From DASUPK01 sp963843085 (lineage in GTDB: Bacteria > Actinomycetota > Thermoleophilia > Solirubrobacterales > 70-9), in the NCBI GenBank assembly GCA_963843085.1, contig CAWJJG010000011.1:558001-622000 (forward strand): a stretch of DNA of 64,000 nucleotides, written 5' to 3'. A program made the position numbers and the translations under genes. Below, in pieces: positions 42,534-50,386 of this stretch; position 1 is the stretch's first letter; every line of letters begins with the position of its first letter. Under the pieces are notes generated by a model. That model was not told the DNA's origin. It ran no database searches and saw only the letters and a program-made list of their open reading frames with translations.

Positions 42534-44219
42534 TCATGCCGCCCGGCCTCCCGCGACCGGTTCGCGCCTTGCACGCTCGGCCTGCCTGACCCGCGCCATC
42601 CACTCCGCGGGGGAGATCTCACCGGCGATCAGGCCGGTCAGCCCCTCGAGCGAGGAGCAGTCCATCCCCGCATGGCGCACCGCCGCGGTGATCAGCGGGA
42701 CGGAGTCGAGCGCCTCGGAGGCCTGGCCGATGATCTCCGGGATCTGCTCGGCCGGGGTTCCCTCGCCCAGCAGCTCACCCGCCCGCCGATTGCGGCTGCC
42801 CTCGGCCAGGATCGTCGCCGTCAGGTCGCCGACGCCCGCGATGCCCGCGAACGTCTCGTGCAGGGCGCCGCGGGCACGGGCGTAGGCCACACATTCGCGC
42901 CAGACCTGCGCCGTGGCGATTCCCGCCGCGTTCATTCCCTGCGCCCGCGCCGCCGCGCCCGCGAGGGCGGCGGCGTTCTTGGCGGCGCCCGCGACCTCCA
43001 CTCCGATCATGTCCTCGGAGCGCTCGCAGACGAGCCCCGCCTCGTCGAAGACGCTGCCGAGCTGGTCGCGGAGGTCGGCGTCGCGGCTGCCGAGGACGAG
43101 GGCTGCGGTGCCCGAGACCGCCTCCTTGGCGTGGGCCGGGCCACCCAGCGAGGCGACGGCGCGGGCGCGGATGCGCTCGGAGACGTATTCGGAGGGGAGC
43201 GCCGCCATCGGGGCGACCATCCCCTTGCTGAGCAGCAGGACGGAGGCCCGCTGACCGACCCGGTCGCCGATCGCGCCCACGGCCTGCGGCAGAGCGGCCG
43301 AGGGCACGGCGAGGCAGACGAGGTCGATGCCCGCGAGCTCGATGTCAGCCGCCCGCTTGACGGTGAGGGTGTCGGGCAGGTGCACGCCGGGGAGGTACTG
43401 CTCGTTCGTCCGCGTCTCGTTCATCTCATCGGCCCGCTCGGAGGTGCGGGTCCCGAGCTGGACCTCGAGGCCGCCGCGCGCCAGCAGGACGGCCACCGCG
43501 GTCCCCCAGCTGCCCGCGCCGATCACCGCGGCCTTGCGCAGCGGGGGCAGACCACCGAGCCACTCCCACTGCAGCTCGATCACAGGCCAGACGCGGGCGC
43601 CGACCGAATTGGCGAGCGCCGGCGACGGATCCTCGGTGCGCGGGAAGGTGAGCGCACGGCCCGTGCGGACCTTGACCTTCCGGGGGCGGATCTTCCAGCC
43701 GCGCCGGACCTGCTCGGTGCCGTGGACGGCGACGGGAAGGACGGCCGCACCGGTCTCGAGTGCGAGCCGCCCGAAGCCGCGCTTCGGGCGGGCCAGCGAT
43801 CCGGTGCGGTGACGGGTGCCCTCGGGGAAGATGCAGATCGCGCCTCCCCGCTCGAGCACCTCGCGAGAGGTGATCAGGGTCTGCTCGTCGGACTGTCCGC
43901 GGCGCACGGGGTAGGCGCCGAGCCGGCTGAGGATCCAGCCCTGCCAGCGCTTGTCGAAGAGCTCGACCTTGGCGACGTAATGGAGAGGCCGGTTCCACGG
44001 CAGCGACGCTCCGATCACGAAGGGGTCGAGGAAGCTGCGGTGGTTCGCGGCGACGATCAGCGGTCCCTCGACCTTGCCGTGCTCCCGACCGATGCGCGAG
44101 AGGCGGAAGTAGGCGAGGAAGAACGGGACGAGGACCAGGCGCGCGAGGAAGTAGAGCGGGCGGTTGACGCCGTGCTCGCGCGTGAAGCGGTGGTAGCTGA
44201 GCAGCTTCTCCTCGTCCAT
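42534..44219 (-). CDS. PlsC-GpsA fusion: acyltransferase plus glycerol-3-phosphate dehydrogenase
   Basis: 561 residues in one frame. Residues 1-225 are a PlsC-type 1-acylglycerol-3-phosphate acyltransferase: a hydrophobic N-terminal segment (YFLARLVLVPFFLAYF), catalytic NHRSFLDP (His60, Asp65), and FPEGTRHRTG. Residues 228-561 are NAD(P)-dependent glycerol-3-phosphate dehydrogenase: AAVIGAGSWGTAVAVLLARGG, LSKGM, LGGPAHAKEAVSG, catalytic Lys in EVAGAAKNAAAL and FAGIAGVGDLTATI. The two act at either end of phosphatidic acid synthesis (the PlsB/PlsY acylation step lies between). ATG 44219 is used; GTG 44243 is an alternative. Confidence 0.92.
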   Translation of the reverse strand: MDEEKLLSYHRFTREHGVNRPLYFLARLVLVPFFLAYFRLSRIGREHGKVEGPLIVAANHRSFLDPFVIGASLPWNRPLHYVAKVELFDKRWQGWILSRLGAYPVRRGQSDEQTLITSREVLERGGAICIFPEGTRHRTGSLARPKRGFGRLALETGAAVLPVAVHGTEQVRRGWKIRPRKVKVRTGRALTFPRTEDPSPALANSVGARVWPVIELQWEWLGGLPPLRKAAVIGAGSWGTAVAVLLARGGLEVQLGTRTSERADEMNETRTNEQYLPGVHLPDTLTVKRAADIELAGIDLVCLAVPSAALPQAVGAIGDRVGQRASVLLLSKGMVAPMAALPSEYVSERIRARAVASLGGPAHAKEAVSGTAALVLGSRDADLRDQLGSVFDEAGLVCERSEDMIGVEVAGAAKNAAALAGAAARAQGMNAAGIATAQVWRECVAYARARGALHETFAGIAGVGDLTATILAEGSRNRRAGELLGEGTPAEQIPEIIGQASEALDSVPLITAAVRHAGMDCSSLEGLTGLIAGEISPAEWMARVRQAERARREPVAGGRAA

Positions 44220-44277
44220 GCCCAGATCGAAACCCCAGCACACCGGCCAGTTACAGGCGGGTCATGCCCGCCAAGGC

Positions 44278-45306
44278 TTACCAGGACACGTCGAGGATCG
44301 CCGCAAGGTCGTCTCGAGTGACCTCGCCCGGCGTCATGTGCTCCAGCTCGCCGCGCTGCATCGCAACGTCGAGGACCTCATCGAACCGCCGCCGGTCGGC
44401 TCCCAGCTCACCCAGATGGCGGTTGCCCGCAAGCTCGGCGATCCGGTCATGCAGGCCATCCGCGTCGGCGCCGAGCGCCGCCGCCAGCGCGTCGACCTGC
44501 TCCGGCGCCCGCGAGCGCATCGCCTCCATCGTGTTGGGGAGAAGCGCGGCGTAGGTCTCGGCGTGAGGGAGGCCGAGGATCCTGACCGTCGTCTGGCCGA
44601 GCACGTGATGGAGCGCGATCCCTGCCCGGTCGACAGCGATCCCGCAGAGCAGGGCGCCGAGCGCGAGCGCGGCGCGGTCCCGTCGGCCCGGGGGCCCGTC
44701 GAGCGCCTGCGCGATCAGCTCGGCCCCGCGCAGGCCGGCCTCGCGGGATTCCTCGTCAGCGAGGGGCGTGTAGAGAGAGTCCGCGCCGTGCGCGAGGGCG
44801 TTCATCGCGGTCGCGCGCAGCTGCGGCTCGGGCGCGCTGGTCATCTCGTCCGCGTAGGCGATCACCAGGCTCGGGCGGACGCCGGTGGCGGCGCCATGGC
44901 CCTCCGGCAGCCGGTGGATCGCGGTCATCGGAGCGCCGGAGAGCGTCGTCGGGATCGCCGCGACCTCCGCGCCGCGAACGGCCGCCACGGCCTTCGCGGA
45001 GTCGATCACCCGGCCGCCGCCGAGGGCGATCAGGTGCCCGCTCCCCACCTCGTCGACGATCGCCGCGGAGGCCTCGGGAACGCCGCCCGGAGCGACCAGG
45101 TGCGTCCGCCCGGCGGCCTCGCCGAGCCCGCCGGCGTCGGCCAGCGCGCGCGGGGTCGAGATCAGCTCGAAGCCCTCCCAACCGGCCTCCGCGAGGGTGC
45201 CGAGCGGATCGGTGAGCGGCCCGCCGTAGAGCAGCACCCGGCGCCAGTCGTCGGCGAAGTCAACCCATTCCCCCGGCTTGGGCGGCTGCAGATCGGTGAC
45301 GGACAA
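44278..45306 (-). CDS. Iron-containing alcohol dehydrogenase / maleylacetate reductase-like
   Basis: 342 residues. The group III dehydrogenase pattern is clear: IALGGGRVIDSAKAVAAVRG, AIPTTLSGAPMTAIHRL, MNALAHGADSLYTPLAD, and ALHHVLGQTTVRILGLPHAETYAALLPNTMEAM with the metal-ligand His residues. It is most like maleylacetate reductase, although no ring-cleavage genes are near. The only in-frame start before the domain is TTG 45306; the next is GTG 45237. The TTG lies 1 base after the mature 3' end of tRNA-Thr. Confidence 0.85.
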   Translation of the reverse strand: MSVTDLQPPKPGEWVDFADDWRRVLLYGGPLTDPLGTLAEAGWEGFELISTPRALADAGGLGEAAGRTHLVAPGGVPEASAAIVDEVGSGHLIALGGGRVIDSAKAVAAVRGAEVAAIPTTLSGAPMTAIHRLPEGHGAATGVRPSLVIAYADEMTSAPEPQLRATAMNALAHGADSLYTPLADEESREAGLRGAELIAQALDGPPGRRDRAALALGALLCGIAVDRAGIALHHVLGQTTVRILGLPHAETYAALLPNTMEAMRSRAPEQVDALAAALGADADGLHDRIAELAGNRHLGELGADRRRFDEVLDVAMQRGELEHMTPGEVTRDDLAAILDVSW

Positions 45307-45307
45307 G

Positions 45308-45380
45308 AGCCCGGAGTGGGACTCGAACCCACAACCGCGGCCTTACAAGGACCGTGCTCTACCAATTGAGCTATCCGGGC
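45308..45380 (-). tRNA. tRNA-Thr (anticodon UGU)
   Basis: 73 bases that fold into a complete cloverleaf: acceptor stem GCCCGGA/TCCGGGC, D arm GCTC...GAGC, anticodon stem CGGTC/GGCCG with loop CTTGTAA giving anticodon TGT, and T arm GTGGG-TTCGAGT-CCCAC. Discriminator base is T. CCA is not encoded. It lies immediately before the dehydrogenase gene, with no room for a separate promoter, so the two are probably transcribed together. Confidence 0.95.
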
Positions 45381-45451
45381 AGTTCGTATTCGCGTGCCCA
45401 GCGTACGCACCCGGACTGACCGTTGCGGGTGGACCTTTGTGCACACCACCG

Positions 45452-45973
45452 CTACTGGCTGTGGCGCGGCTCATACCGCATCGCCACCGCCCCCGAGCCG
45501 AACTCCAGCCGGCTCGTGAGCTTCAGGTCGACGCGCTTCGACAGCCCCGCGAACAGCGTCGGCCCGTGGCCCACCAGCCTTGGCTGCACCACGAACTCGT
45601 ACTCATCGATCAACCCCAGTTCCGCCAGCGCCAGCGGGAGCCTCACGCCTGCCACGAAGAGTCCCTCACCCGGCTCCCGCTTGAGCTGCTGAACGGCCTC
45701 CCTCAGATCCCCGCGCACCAGCTCCGCATTCCAGTCGACCCGGTCCAGGGTGCTCGACACCACGTACTTCCGCGCCGCGTCGATGGTCCGGGCGAAGGGC
45801 TCCATCCAATCGGGCCTCGCTCCGGCCCGGGCTGCCTGCCCCCACGCCGCCTCCATCATCTCGTAGGTCACCCGGCCAAAGAGGAGGGCATCGGCCTGCG
45901 CGAGGTTCTCGGCCGCGTGACGATGCAAGTCCTCGTCCGTGGGCATCACACGGTGATCGCAGCACCCGTCCAA
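45452..45973 (-). CDS. RibD C-terminal / dihydrofolate reductase-like protein with uncertain start
   Basis: 173 residues from TTG 45973. Family features: LHRHAAENLAQADALLFGRVTYEMMEAAWG, KYVVSSTLDRVDWNAELVRGD, VAGVRLPLALAELGLIDEYEFVVQPRLVGHGPTLF. Homologues begin about 11 residues earlier with a strand like RPLRYSINVTLDGC. That strand is encoded here up to 46003, but the codon where ATG is expected reads ATC (46004-46006), and there is no other start before a stop. Either a rare ATC start is used, or translation begins at the TTG with a shortened strand, or the gene has lost its start. Confidence 0.72.
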   Translation of the reverse strand: MDGCCDHRVMPTDEDLHRHAAENLAQADALLFGRVTYEMMEAAWGQAARAGARPDWMEPFARTIDAARKYVVSSTLDRVDWNAELVRGDLREAVQQLKREPGEGLFVAGVRLPLALAELGLIDEYEFVVQPRLVGHGPTLFAGLSKRVDLKLTSRLEFGSGAVAMRYEPRHSQ

Positions 45974-46063
45974 GGTGACATTGATGGAGTACCGAAGGGG
46001 TCGGATTGCGAAAGCGTACGTCGACGGAGTCAGGTGAGCTCAGGGCGCTGCGGCGACCAGCGA

Positions 46064-46479
46064 TCAGCTTGAGCCGTCGTCCTCGCCGTCGTCGACGTAG
46101 TCCTGCGGGTTGAGGATCTGGTCGGCGTCCTCGGCGACGCACTCGGCCATGGCGTTGTCGACGGTGTCCGTCGCGTCCTCGCCGCAGTCGTCGATGAACT
46201 CGGCGGCGCCGTCCTGGGCGAGCTCGTCCTGGCAGTCCGAGTTGGCGGTGCCCAGCGCGGCCGCGACATGACCCCTGGTGCGCTTGGCGCAGGCGCGCAT
46301 CGGGTGCTTGGCTCCGTAGCGCTTGCGGAAAGCCCGCCTGCCGATGTCGGCCTTCTCGTGCGCGCTCTGCTGCGCGGTCAGGCTCGCGACCTGACCGCCC
46401 TGCGAAGAAGCCGCGGCGCCGGCCGGCAGTGCGAGCAGGCGGCCGCGGCGATCCCTCCGATGGCGAACCTGGCCTTCAC
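46064..46479 (-). pseudogene. Small secreted Cys-containing protein broken by a frameshift in its signal peptide
   Basis: The last 78 residues (from RACAKRTRGHVAAALGTANSDCQDELAQDG to an acidic tail DADQILNPQDYVDDGEDDGSS) form an open frame that continues upstream through SSQGGQVASLTAQQSAHEKADIGRRAFRKRYGAKHP to LLALPAGAAA. That is the second half of a signal peptide. The first half, VKARFAIGGIAAAA, lies in an adjacent frame from GTG 46479. A one-base change would join the two. So this is either a recent frameshift or a sequence error in an exported protein with three or four Cys. Confidence 0.5.
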
Positions 46480-46560
46480 CTCAGCTGTATCGGCCGGGCG
46501 ACCGCTCGCCCGATGCGGACTTCCCGGGTTCGTGGACGGACGGTCGGGCATACTGCCCGC

Positions 46561-46884
46561 GTGCCCAATCTTCGAAAGGCGATCGACGATCCTGGAGCTG
46601 CCGCAGCCCGCGGGCGCTGGCTCGCCCGCGGAGCCTGGATGCTTGCCGCCGCCGAGGTGGTGCTCGCGGTTCGCAACCACGTCGCCACGCGGCTGAGCGA
46701 GAAAGAGCGCCAGCGGATGGTCGAGATCGTCAAGGCTTCGAAGGGGCGCCCGTCGAACCTCTCGGACCGGCAGCGCAGGGAGCTGAAGAGCCTCCTCGAC
46801 CAGGTCGAGCCGCGAGAGCTGGCCAAGACCGTCGCCACGAGCAGCTTCGCCGGCCGCTTCGCCAAGGGCCTGCGCCGCAAGTAA
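46561..46884 (+). CDS. Small basic protein of unknown function
   Basis: 107 residues from GTG 46561 (VPNLRKAIDDPGAAAARGRW). One weak hydrophobic stretch (GAWMLAAAEVVLAVRNHV) is followed by a helical charged region (LSEKERQRMVEIVKASKGRPSNLSDRQRRELKSLLDQVEPRELAKTV, cited in part). Such proteins are conserved in related actinobacteria but unnamed, as far as I recall. It converges on a sigma factor gene with a hairpin between them. Confidence 0.72.
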   Translation: MPNLRKAIDDPGAAAARGRWLARGAWMLAAAEVVLAVRNHVATRLSEKERQRMVEIVKASKGRPSNLSDRQRRELKSLLDQVEPRELAKTVATSSFAGRFAKGLRRK

Positions 46885-46886
46885 CA

Positions 46887-46912
46887 GCGGCCGCCCCCTG
46901 AGGAGCGGCCGC
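46887..46912. terminator. GCGGCCGC hairpin terminator between convergent genes
   Basis: GCGGCCGC occurs at 46887-46894 and again at 46905-46912. As the unit is self-complementary, the two copies pair to form an 8-base stem with a 10-base loop, 3 bases after the + strand stop and 35 bases beyond the end of the sigma gene. Confidence 0.5.
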
Positions 46913-46947
46913 CGTGGCTGCCGTGCCGTCCTACGTGGAAGCGATGC

Positions 46948-47649
46948 TCAGATCTTCACCGCGCGTGAGTCGAGGTGGATGCCCACCTTGCGCTTGACGC
47001 GCTGCAGCGCGTTGTCGACCGTCTTGGTGTCGCAGTCGAGCCGCTCGCCGATCACCTCGTAGGAGTGACCGTCGAGATAGAGCGCCAGGACCCGGCTCTC
47101 CAGCTCGGACAGGACACTCGTGAGGCATGCGACCAGGCTCTCCAGCTCCTCGCCGGAGATCACCTGGTTGGCGGGGTCGCGGACGGACGGGCCCGGCAGG
47201 ACCTCCTCGAGGGTGGTCTCCGAGTCGGGACCGGCGGCGGCCGGTGTCTGGCTGAACGAGACGTACTGGTTGAGCGGGGTGTGCTTGTTGCGCGTCGCGG
47301 TCTTGACCGCGGTGATGATCTGGCGGGTGATGCAGAGCTCCGCAAAGCCGCGGAAGCTCGCCTCGCGCTCGGGGCGGTAGTCGCGGATCGCCTTGAACAG
47401 GCCCAGCATCCCCTCCTGCATCAGATCGTCGGCGTCGCCGCCGAGCAGGAAGTAGGACGAGGACTTGACCCGCACGAACCGCCGGTAGCGGCGGACCAGC
47501 TGGTCGTAGGCGTCGGTCCTGCCGTTCTTGGCGAGAGCGACGAGAAACTCATCGTCCGGGCCGGGCCCGGTGGTGGTGCGGGCGCCCTCGGGAATGGCTC
47601 TTGCGGGGACGACCGCGTGCTCTTCGGTGCTTGGGGTAGGAACAGCCAC
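46948..47649 (-). CDS. SigH (Spo0H)-like RNA polymerase sigma factor
   Basis: 233 residues from GTG with GGAGG upstream. Region 2 reads YDQLVRRYRRFVRVKSSSYFLLGGDADDLMQEGMLGLFKAIRDYRPEREASFRGFAELCITRQIITAVKTATRNKH (cited in part), and region 4 reads LTSVLSELESRVLALYLDGHSYEVIGERLDCDTKTVDNALQRVKRKV. This region 4 with CDTKTVDNALQR is distinctive of the SigH group found in Firmicutes and some actinobacteria. An unusual central insert of about 25 residues (SFSQTPAAAGPDSETTLEEVLPG) is present. Confidence 0.9.
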   Translation of the reverse strand: MAVPTPSTEEHAVVPARAIPEGARTTTGPGPDDEFLVALAKNGRTDAYDQLVRRYRRFVRVKSSSYFLLGGDADDLMQEGMLGLFKAIRDYRPEREASFRGFAELCITRQIITAVKTATRNKHTPLNQYVSFSQTPAAAGPDSETTLEEVLPGPSVRDPANQVISGEELESLVACLTSVLSELESRVLALYLDGHSYEVIGERLDCDTKTVDNALQRVKRKVGIHLDSRAVKI

Positions 47650-47918
47650 AGCAACCTCCTCTTGGGGGGATCTGTGGCGCCCAGTTCCTCCCCTGAGGCG
47701 CCTCGGTCCGGGTGCTGTCCGTCAGGCTCGACCTGAGGTTCACCCTTACTCGCGGAGCAGCCTACTCGCGGATCCCCGAATGTCAACCACAGTTCGGAGC
47801 CGATGCAATTCGGCTTGCAGGATCCGTGCCTGGAGGAGTCCGAAATGCGGCATCCGTCCGCGAGCGCTGGTAATTCGTATCCCGCTCGGCGTGCGGCCGG
47901 GCGATCAGATCGGAGGAG
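47650..47918. promoter_or_regulatory. 269-base divergent intergenic region
   Basis: No gene is supported here. It separates the SigH-like gene and a membrane protein gene, so it should hold both promoters. A short direct repeat, ACTCGCGGA, occurs twice near 47752-47770. No clear -35/-10 pair is seen. The left end holds the sigma gene's GGAGG site. Confidence 0.4.
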
Positions 47919-48659
47919 ATGAAAATGGAGGCCAGCGGCAACCGGATCGACGCCGGGCGAGTGATCGGTGAGGCGTTCTCCACCTACCAGAGCCAGGCGG
48001 GCACGCTGCTCGGGGGGGCGCTGCTGGTAATAGGCATCACCAGCGCCATCGACCTTCTGCTCGGGCTCAGCGGCCGGCTTTTCCTAGTGCTTGCAGGTGT
48101 GATCGTGGGGTTGATCGGCCAAGTGCTCTACACGGGGTACGTCGTGAAGCTGGTGCAGGACCTTCGCGACGGCCGACGCGACCAGAACATGAGCGAGCTG
48201 TTTTCGGCCGCAGCGCCCTACGTCGGCACGCTGATAATCAATGGAATCTTCTATGGCATTGGGGTCGCCTGCGGCCTCTTCCTCTTCCTCGTCCCCGGCC
48301 TCATCCTGATCACGATCTGGTCCGTTGTCGCTCCCTCGATCGTCGCGGAGAACCGCGGCCCATTTGAGGCCTTCGGCCGCAGCCGAGAACTGGTCCGCGG
48401 CAATGGTTGGAACGTCTTCTTCACGATCGTGTTGGCGTTCCTGATCGTCATCGTGGTCTCGTTTGCGTTGGCGCTGGTCGGCTCTGCGTTCGGGGATGTC
48501 GGGCGAGTGGTCTTGGGGACGATTGGCAACATCCTGGTCATACCGGTGGTCGCCCTCGTCGCGAGCATCCTCTTCTTCGACCTCGGCGGCGGAGCCGAAG
48601 CGGCCACCGCACCGGAGGCACCTGAGGCACCGGCGCCACCGCAGGCGCCCGCGCCCTAG
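47919..48659 (+). CDS. Multi-pass membrane protein (glycerophosphodiesterase membrane-domain-like)
   Basis: 246 residues with five or six transmembrane segments. The pattern RIDAGRVIGEAFSTYQSQAGTLLGGALLVIGI, a middle GVACGLFLFLVPGLILITIWSVVAPSIVAENRGPFEAFGRSRELVRGNGWNVF (cited in part), and two further helices is typical of the large unnamed family of actinobacterial proteins related to the GPDPase membrane domain. The tail is Pro/Ala-rich. Function unknown. Confidence 0.82.
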   Translation: MKMEASGNRIDAGRVIGEAFSTYQSQAGTLLGGALLVIGITSAIDLLLGLSGRLFLVLAGVIVGLIGQVLYTGYVVKLVQDLRDGRRDQNMSELFSAAAPYVGTLIINGIFYGIGVACGLFLFLVPGLILITIWSVVAPSIVAENRGPFEAFGRSRELVRGNGWNVFFTIVLAFLIVIVVSFALALVGSAFGDVGRVVLGTIGNILVIPVVALVASILFFDLGGGAEAATAPEAPEAPAPPQAPAP

Positions 48660-48672
48660 AGCCGGGCCCGGA

Positions 48673-49149
48673 TCAGTCCGGAGCGCACTCGCCGCCCTCG
48701 GCCTTGCCGAGGCGGCCGAGCAGCTCTGTGAGTGTCTTCATCTCTTCGTCGCTGAGCACGGCGCCGAGCCTGCTTTCGATGTCCTCGATGTGCCCGGGAG
48801 CAGCCTCCCGGAGCTTCTCCAGTCCGGCGTCGGTCAGGATCGCGTAGCTGACCCGCGCATCCGACTTGCACTCGCCCTTTCCGACGAGGTCCTGCTCCTC
48901 GAGGCGATCGAGGAGGCGGGTGATGCCCGACGGCGAGAGATTCAGCTCGTTCGCGAGGTCGATTCGCCTCATGCCCTCCTCGCCCGCCCGGTAGAGGAGC
49001 AGCAGCGTGCCGTAGTCGTTGACCGTCAGCCCGTGGCGAGCAACGAGGGCGGCGCTGAGCTCGCGGACGAGCACCGCGTGCGCGCTGATCAGGTTCCCGA
49101 ACGCATCGGTGGACGAATATGTTTGAGTCTTCAACTGTTGTGGAGTCAA
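48673..49149 (-). CDS. MarR-family transcriptional regulator
   Basis: 158 residues with the winged-helix core: LVARHGLTVNDYGTLLLLYRAGEEGMRRIDLANELNLSPSGITRLLDRLEEQDLVGKGECKSDARVSYAILTDAGLEKL (cited in part), where SPSGITRLLDRLEE is the recognition helix and KSDARVSYAILT the wing. It is divergent from yceI, with TTGA-N4-TCAA sites in the gap and within its own first codons, so it probably represses itself and the YceI-FMN reductase operon. Confidence 0.93.
   Translation of the reverse strand: MTPQQLKTQTYSSTDAFGNLISAHAVLVRELSAALVARHGLTVNDYGTLLLLYRAGEEGMRRIDLANELNLSPSGITRLLDRLEEQDLVGKGECKSDARVSYAILTDAGLEKLREAAPGHIEDIESRLGAVLSDEEMKTLTELLGRLGKAEGGECAPD
49123..49134. promoter_or_regulatory. Secondary TTGA-N4-TCAA site inside marR start
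   Basis: TTGAGTCTTCAA has the same half-sites and spacing as the main site at 49167-49180, 45 bases away. It lies within the first 10 codons of marR. Confidence 0.45.
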
Positions 49150-49166
49150 GTTTCTCTGCTAAACTG

Positions 49167-49180
49167 TTTGACAGATCAAA
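49167..49180. promoter_or_regulatory. Probable MarR operator
   Basis: TTTGACAGATCAAA is an inverted repeat (TTTGA-N4-TCAAA) in the AT-rich 61-base gap between the divergent marR and yceI genes. It includes TTGACA, a perfect -35 hexamer on the + strand, so binding would block it. Confidence 0.6.
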
Positions 49181-49210
49181 TAAGTGTAGCTCGCGACAAG
49201 GAGGCGGTCC

Positions 49211-49759
49211 ATGACCACAGCACAAGCAGAGTCAACCATTCCCACCGGCACCTGGCAATCCGACCCGGTGCATTCCGACGTCGGATTCGCCGTCAAGCAC
49301 GTCGTCGGGACGTTCCGCGGCAGCTTCGGCGAGTTCGAGGCGACGCTCAGCGACGCCGCCGGCCGACCTGAGCTCTCGGGCCACGTGCCCGTAGGAAGCG
49401 TCCAGGTCAAGGAGGAGAACCTGCAGGCCCACCTGCTCTCCCCAGAGTTCTTCGACGCCGAGAAGACGCCGCAGATCTCGTTCCGGTCGACCCGAATCAC
49501 CGCCGATGACGGCCAGGTCGTCGTCGACGGCGAGTTGACCGTCCGGGGAACCACCAAGCCGGTGGTCGCCCGCGGCGGGCTCAGCGGCCCCGCGCCCGGC
49601 CCTGACGGCAACGACCGCATCGGCCTCGATCTCGAGACCAAGGTCGACCGCCACGACTACGGCCTCGACTGGCAGATGGAGCTCCCCGGCGGCGGCAAGA
49701 CCCTCGGCGACGAGGTCACGCTGTCCGTCCACCTCGAGCTCATCAAGGAAGAGGCGTAG
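49211..49759 (+). CDS. YceI-family lipid-binding protein
   Basis: 182 residues without a signal peptide. The lipocalin-like pattern is full: TWQSDPVHSDVGFAVKHVVGTFRGSFGEFEATL, then GSVQVKEENLQAHLLSPEFFDAEKTPQISFRST, ELTVRGTTKPVVARG and GLDLETKVDRHDYGLDWQMELPGGGKTLGDEVTLSVHLELIKE (cited in part). YceI proteins bind polyisoprenoids or amides. The FMN reductase starts 2 bases after it. Expression is probably set by the divergent MarR. Confidence 0.93.
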   Translation: MTTAQAESTIPTGTWQSDPVHSDVGFAVKHVVGTFRGSFGEFEATLSDAAGRPELSGHVPVGSVQVKEENLQAHLLSPEFFDAEKTPQISFRSTRITADDGQVVVDGELTVRGTTKPVVARGGLSGPAPGPDGNDRIGLDLETKVDRHDYGLDWQMELPGGGKTLGDEVTLSVHLELIKEEA

Positions 49760-49761
49760 CC

Positions 49762-50331
49762 ATGAAGGTGCTCGCGATCTCAGGAAGCCTGCGTCGCGAC
49801 TCCCACAACACCGCGCTCCTGCGGGCGGCGGCGGAGCTGCTGCCGCCGTCCGTGGAGCTCGAGCTCTTCAAGGGTCTGAAGCAGGTGGAGCCCTACGACG
49901 AGGACGACGACGTCGGCGAAGGCCCCGCCGGGGCTTGGAGCTTCCGTCAGGCCATCGAGGATGCGGACGCGATCCTGTTCGCGACGCCCGAGTACAACTC
50001 CTCGATCCCGGGGCAGCTCAAGAACGCTGTCGACTGGGCCTCCCGCCCGAAGGGCGAGAACGTCCTCTGGGGCAAGCCCGTCGCGGTCGTCGGCGCGAGC
50101 ACGGGGATGTTCGGGGCGGTCTGGTCCCAGGCCGAGCTCCGCAAGGTCCTCGGCGCGTCGGGCGCCCGCGTGCTCGACCTGGAGCTGCCGATCCCCCACG
50201 CCCATGAGGCGGCCTTCACCGAGGATGGCCGGCTCGCAGAAACCGAGACGCGAGAGAGCTACACCGAGATTCTCGACGGGCTGGTCTCGCTGGCCGAGCA
50301 GTCGGCCCAGCCCGTAGAGCTGGCCGCCTGA
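49762..50331 (+). CDS. NADPH-dependent FMN reductase
   Basis: 189 residues of flavodoxin-like fold: AISGSLRRDSHNTALLRAA binds FMN phosphate, ILFATPEYNSSIPGQLKNAVDW is the FMN ring loop, and VAVVGASTGMFGAVWSQAELRKVL follows. This matches the ArsH/chromate-reductase/azoreductase group. It lies directly after yceI under the likely control of MarR, a frequent arrangement for redox or quinone stress response. Confidence 0.93.
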   Translation: MKVLAISGSLRRDSHNTALLRAAAELLPPSVELELFKGLKQVEPYDEDDDVGEGPAGAWSFRQAIEDADAILFATPEYNSSIPGQLKNAVDWASRPKGENVLWGKPVAVVGASTGMFGAVWSQAELRKVLGASGARVLDLELPIPHAHEAAFTEDGRLAETETRESYTEILDGLVSLAEQSAQPVELAA

Positions 50332-50386
50332 CCGGGACACGGCACGGGTCGCGCTGACGCGCGCCCTCGCATAAAGTTCCGCGCCG

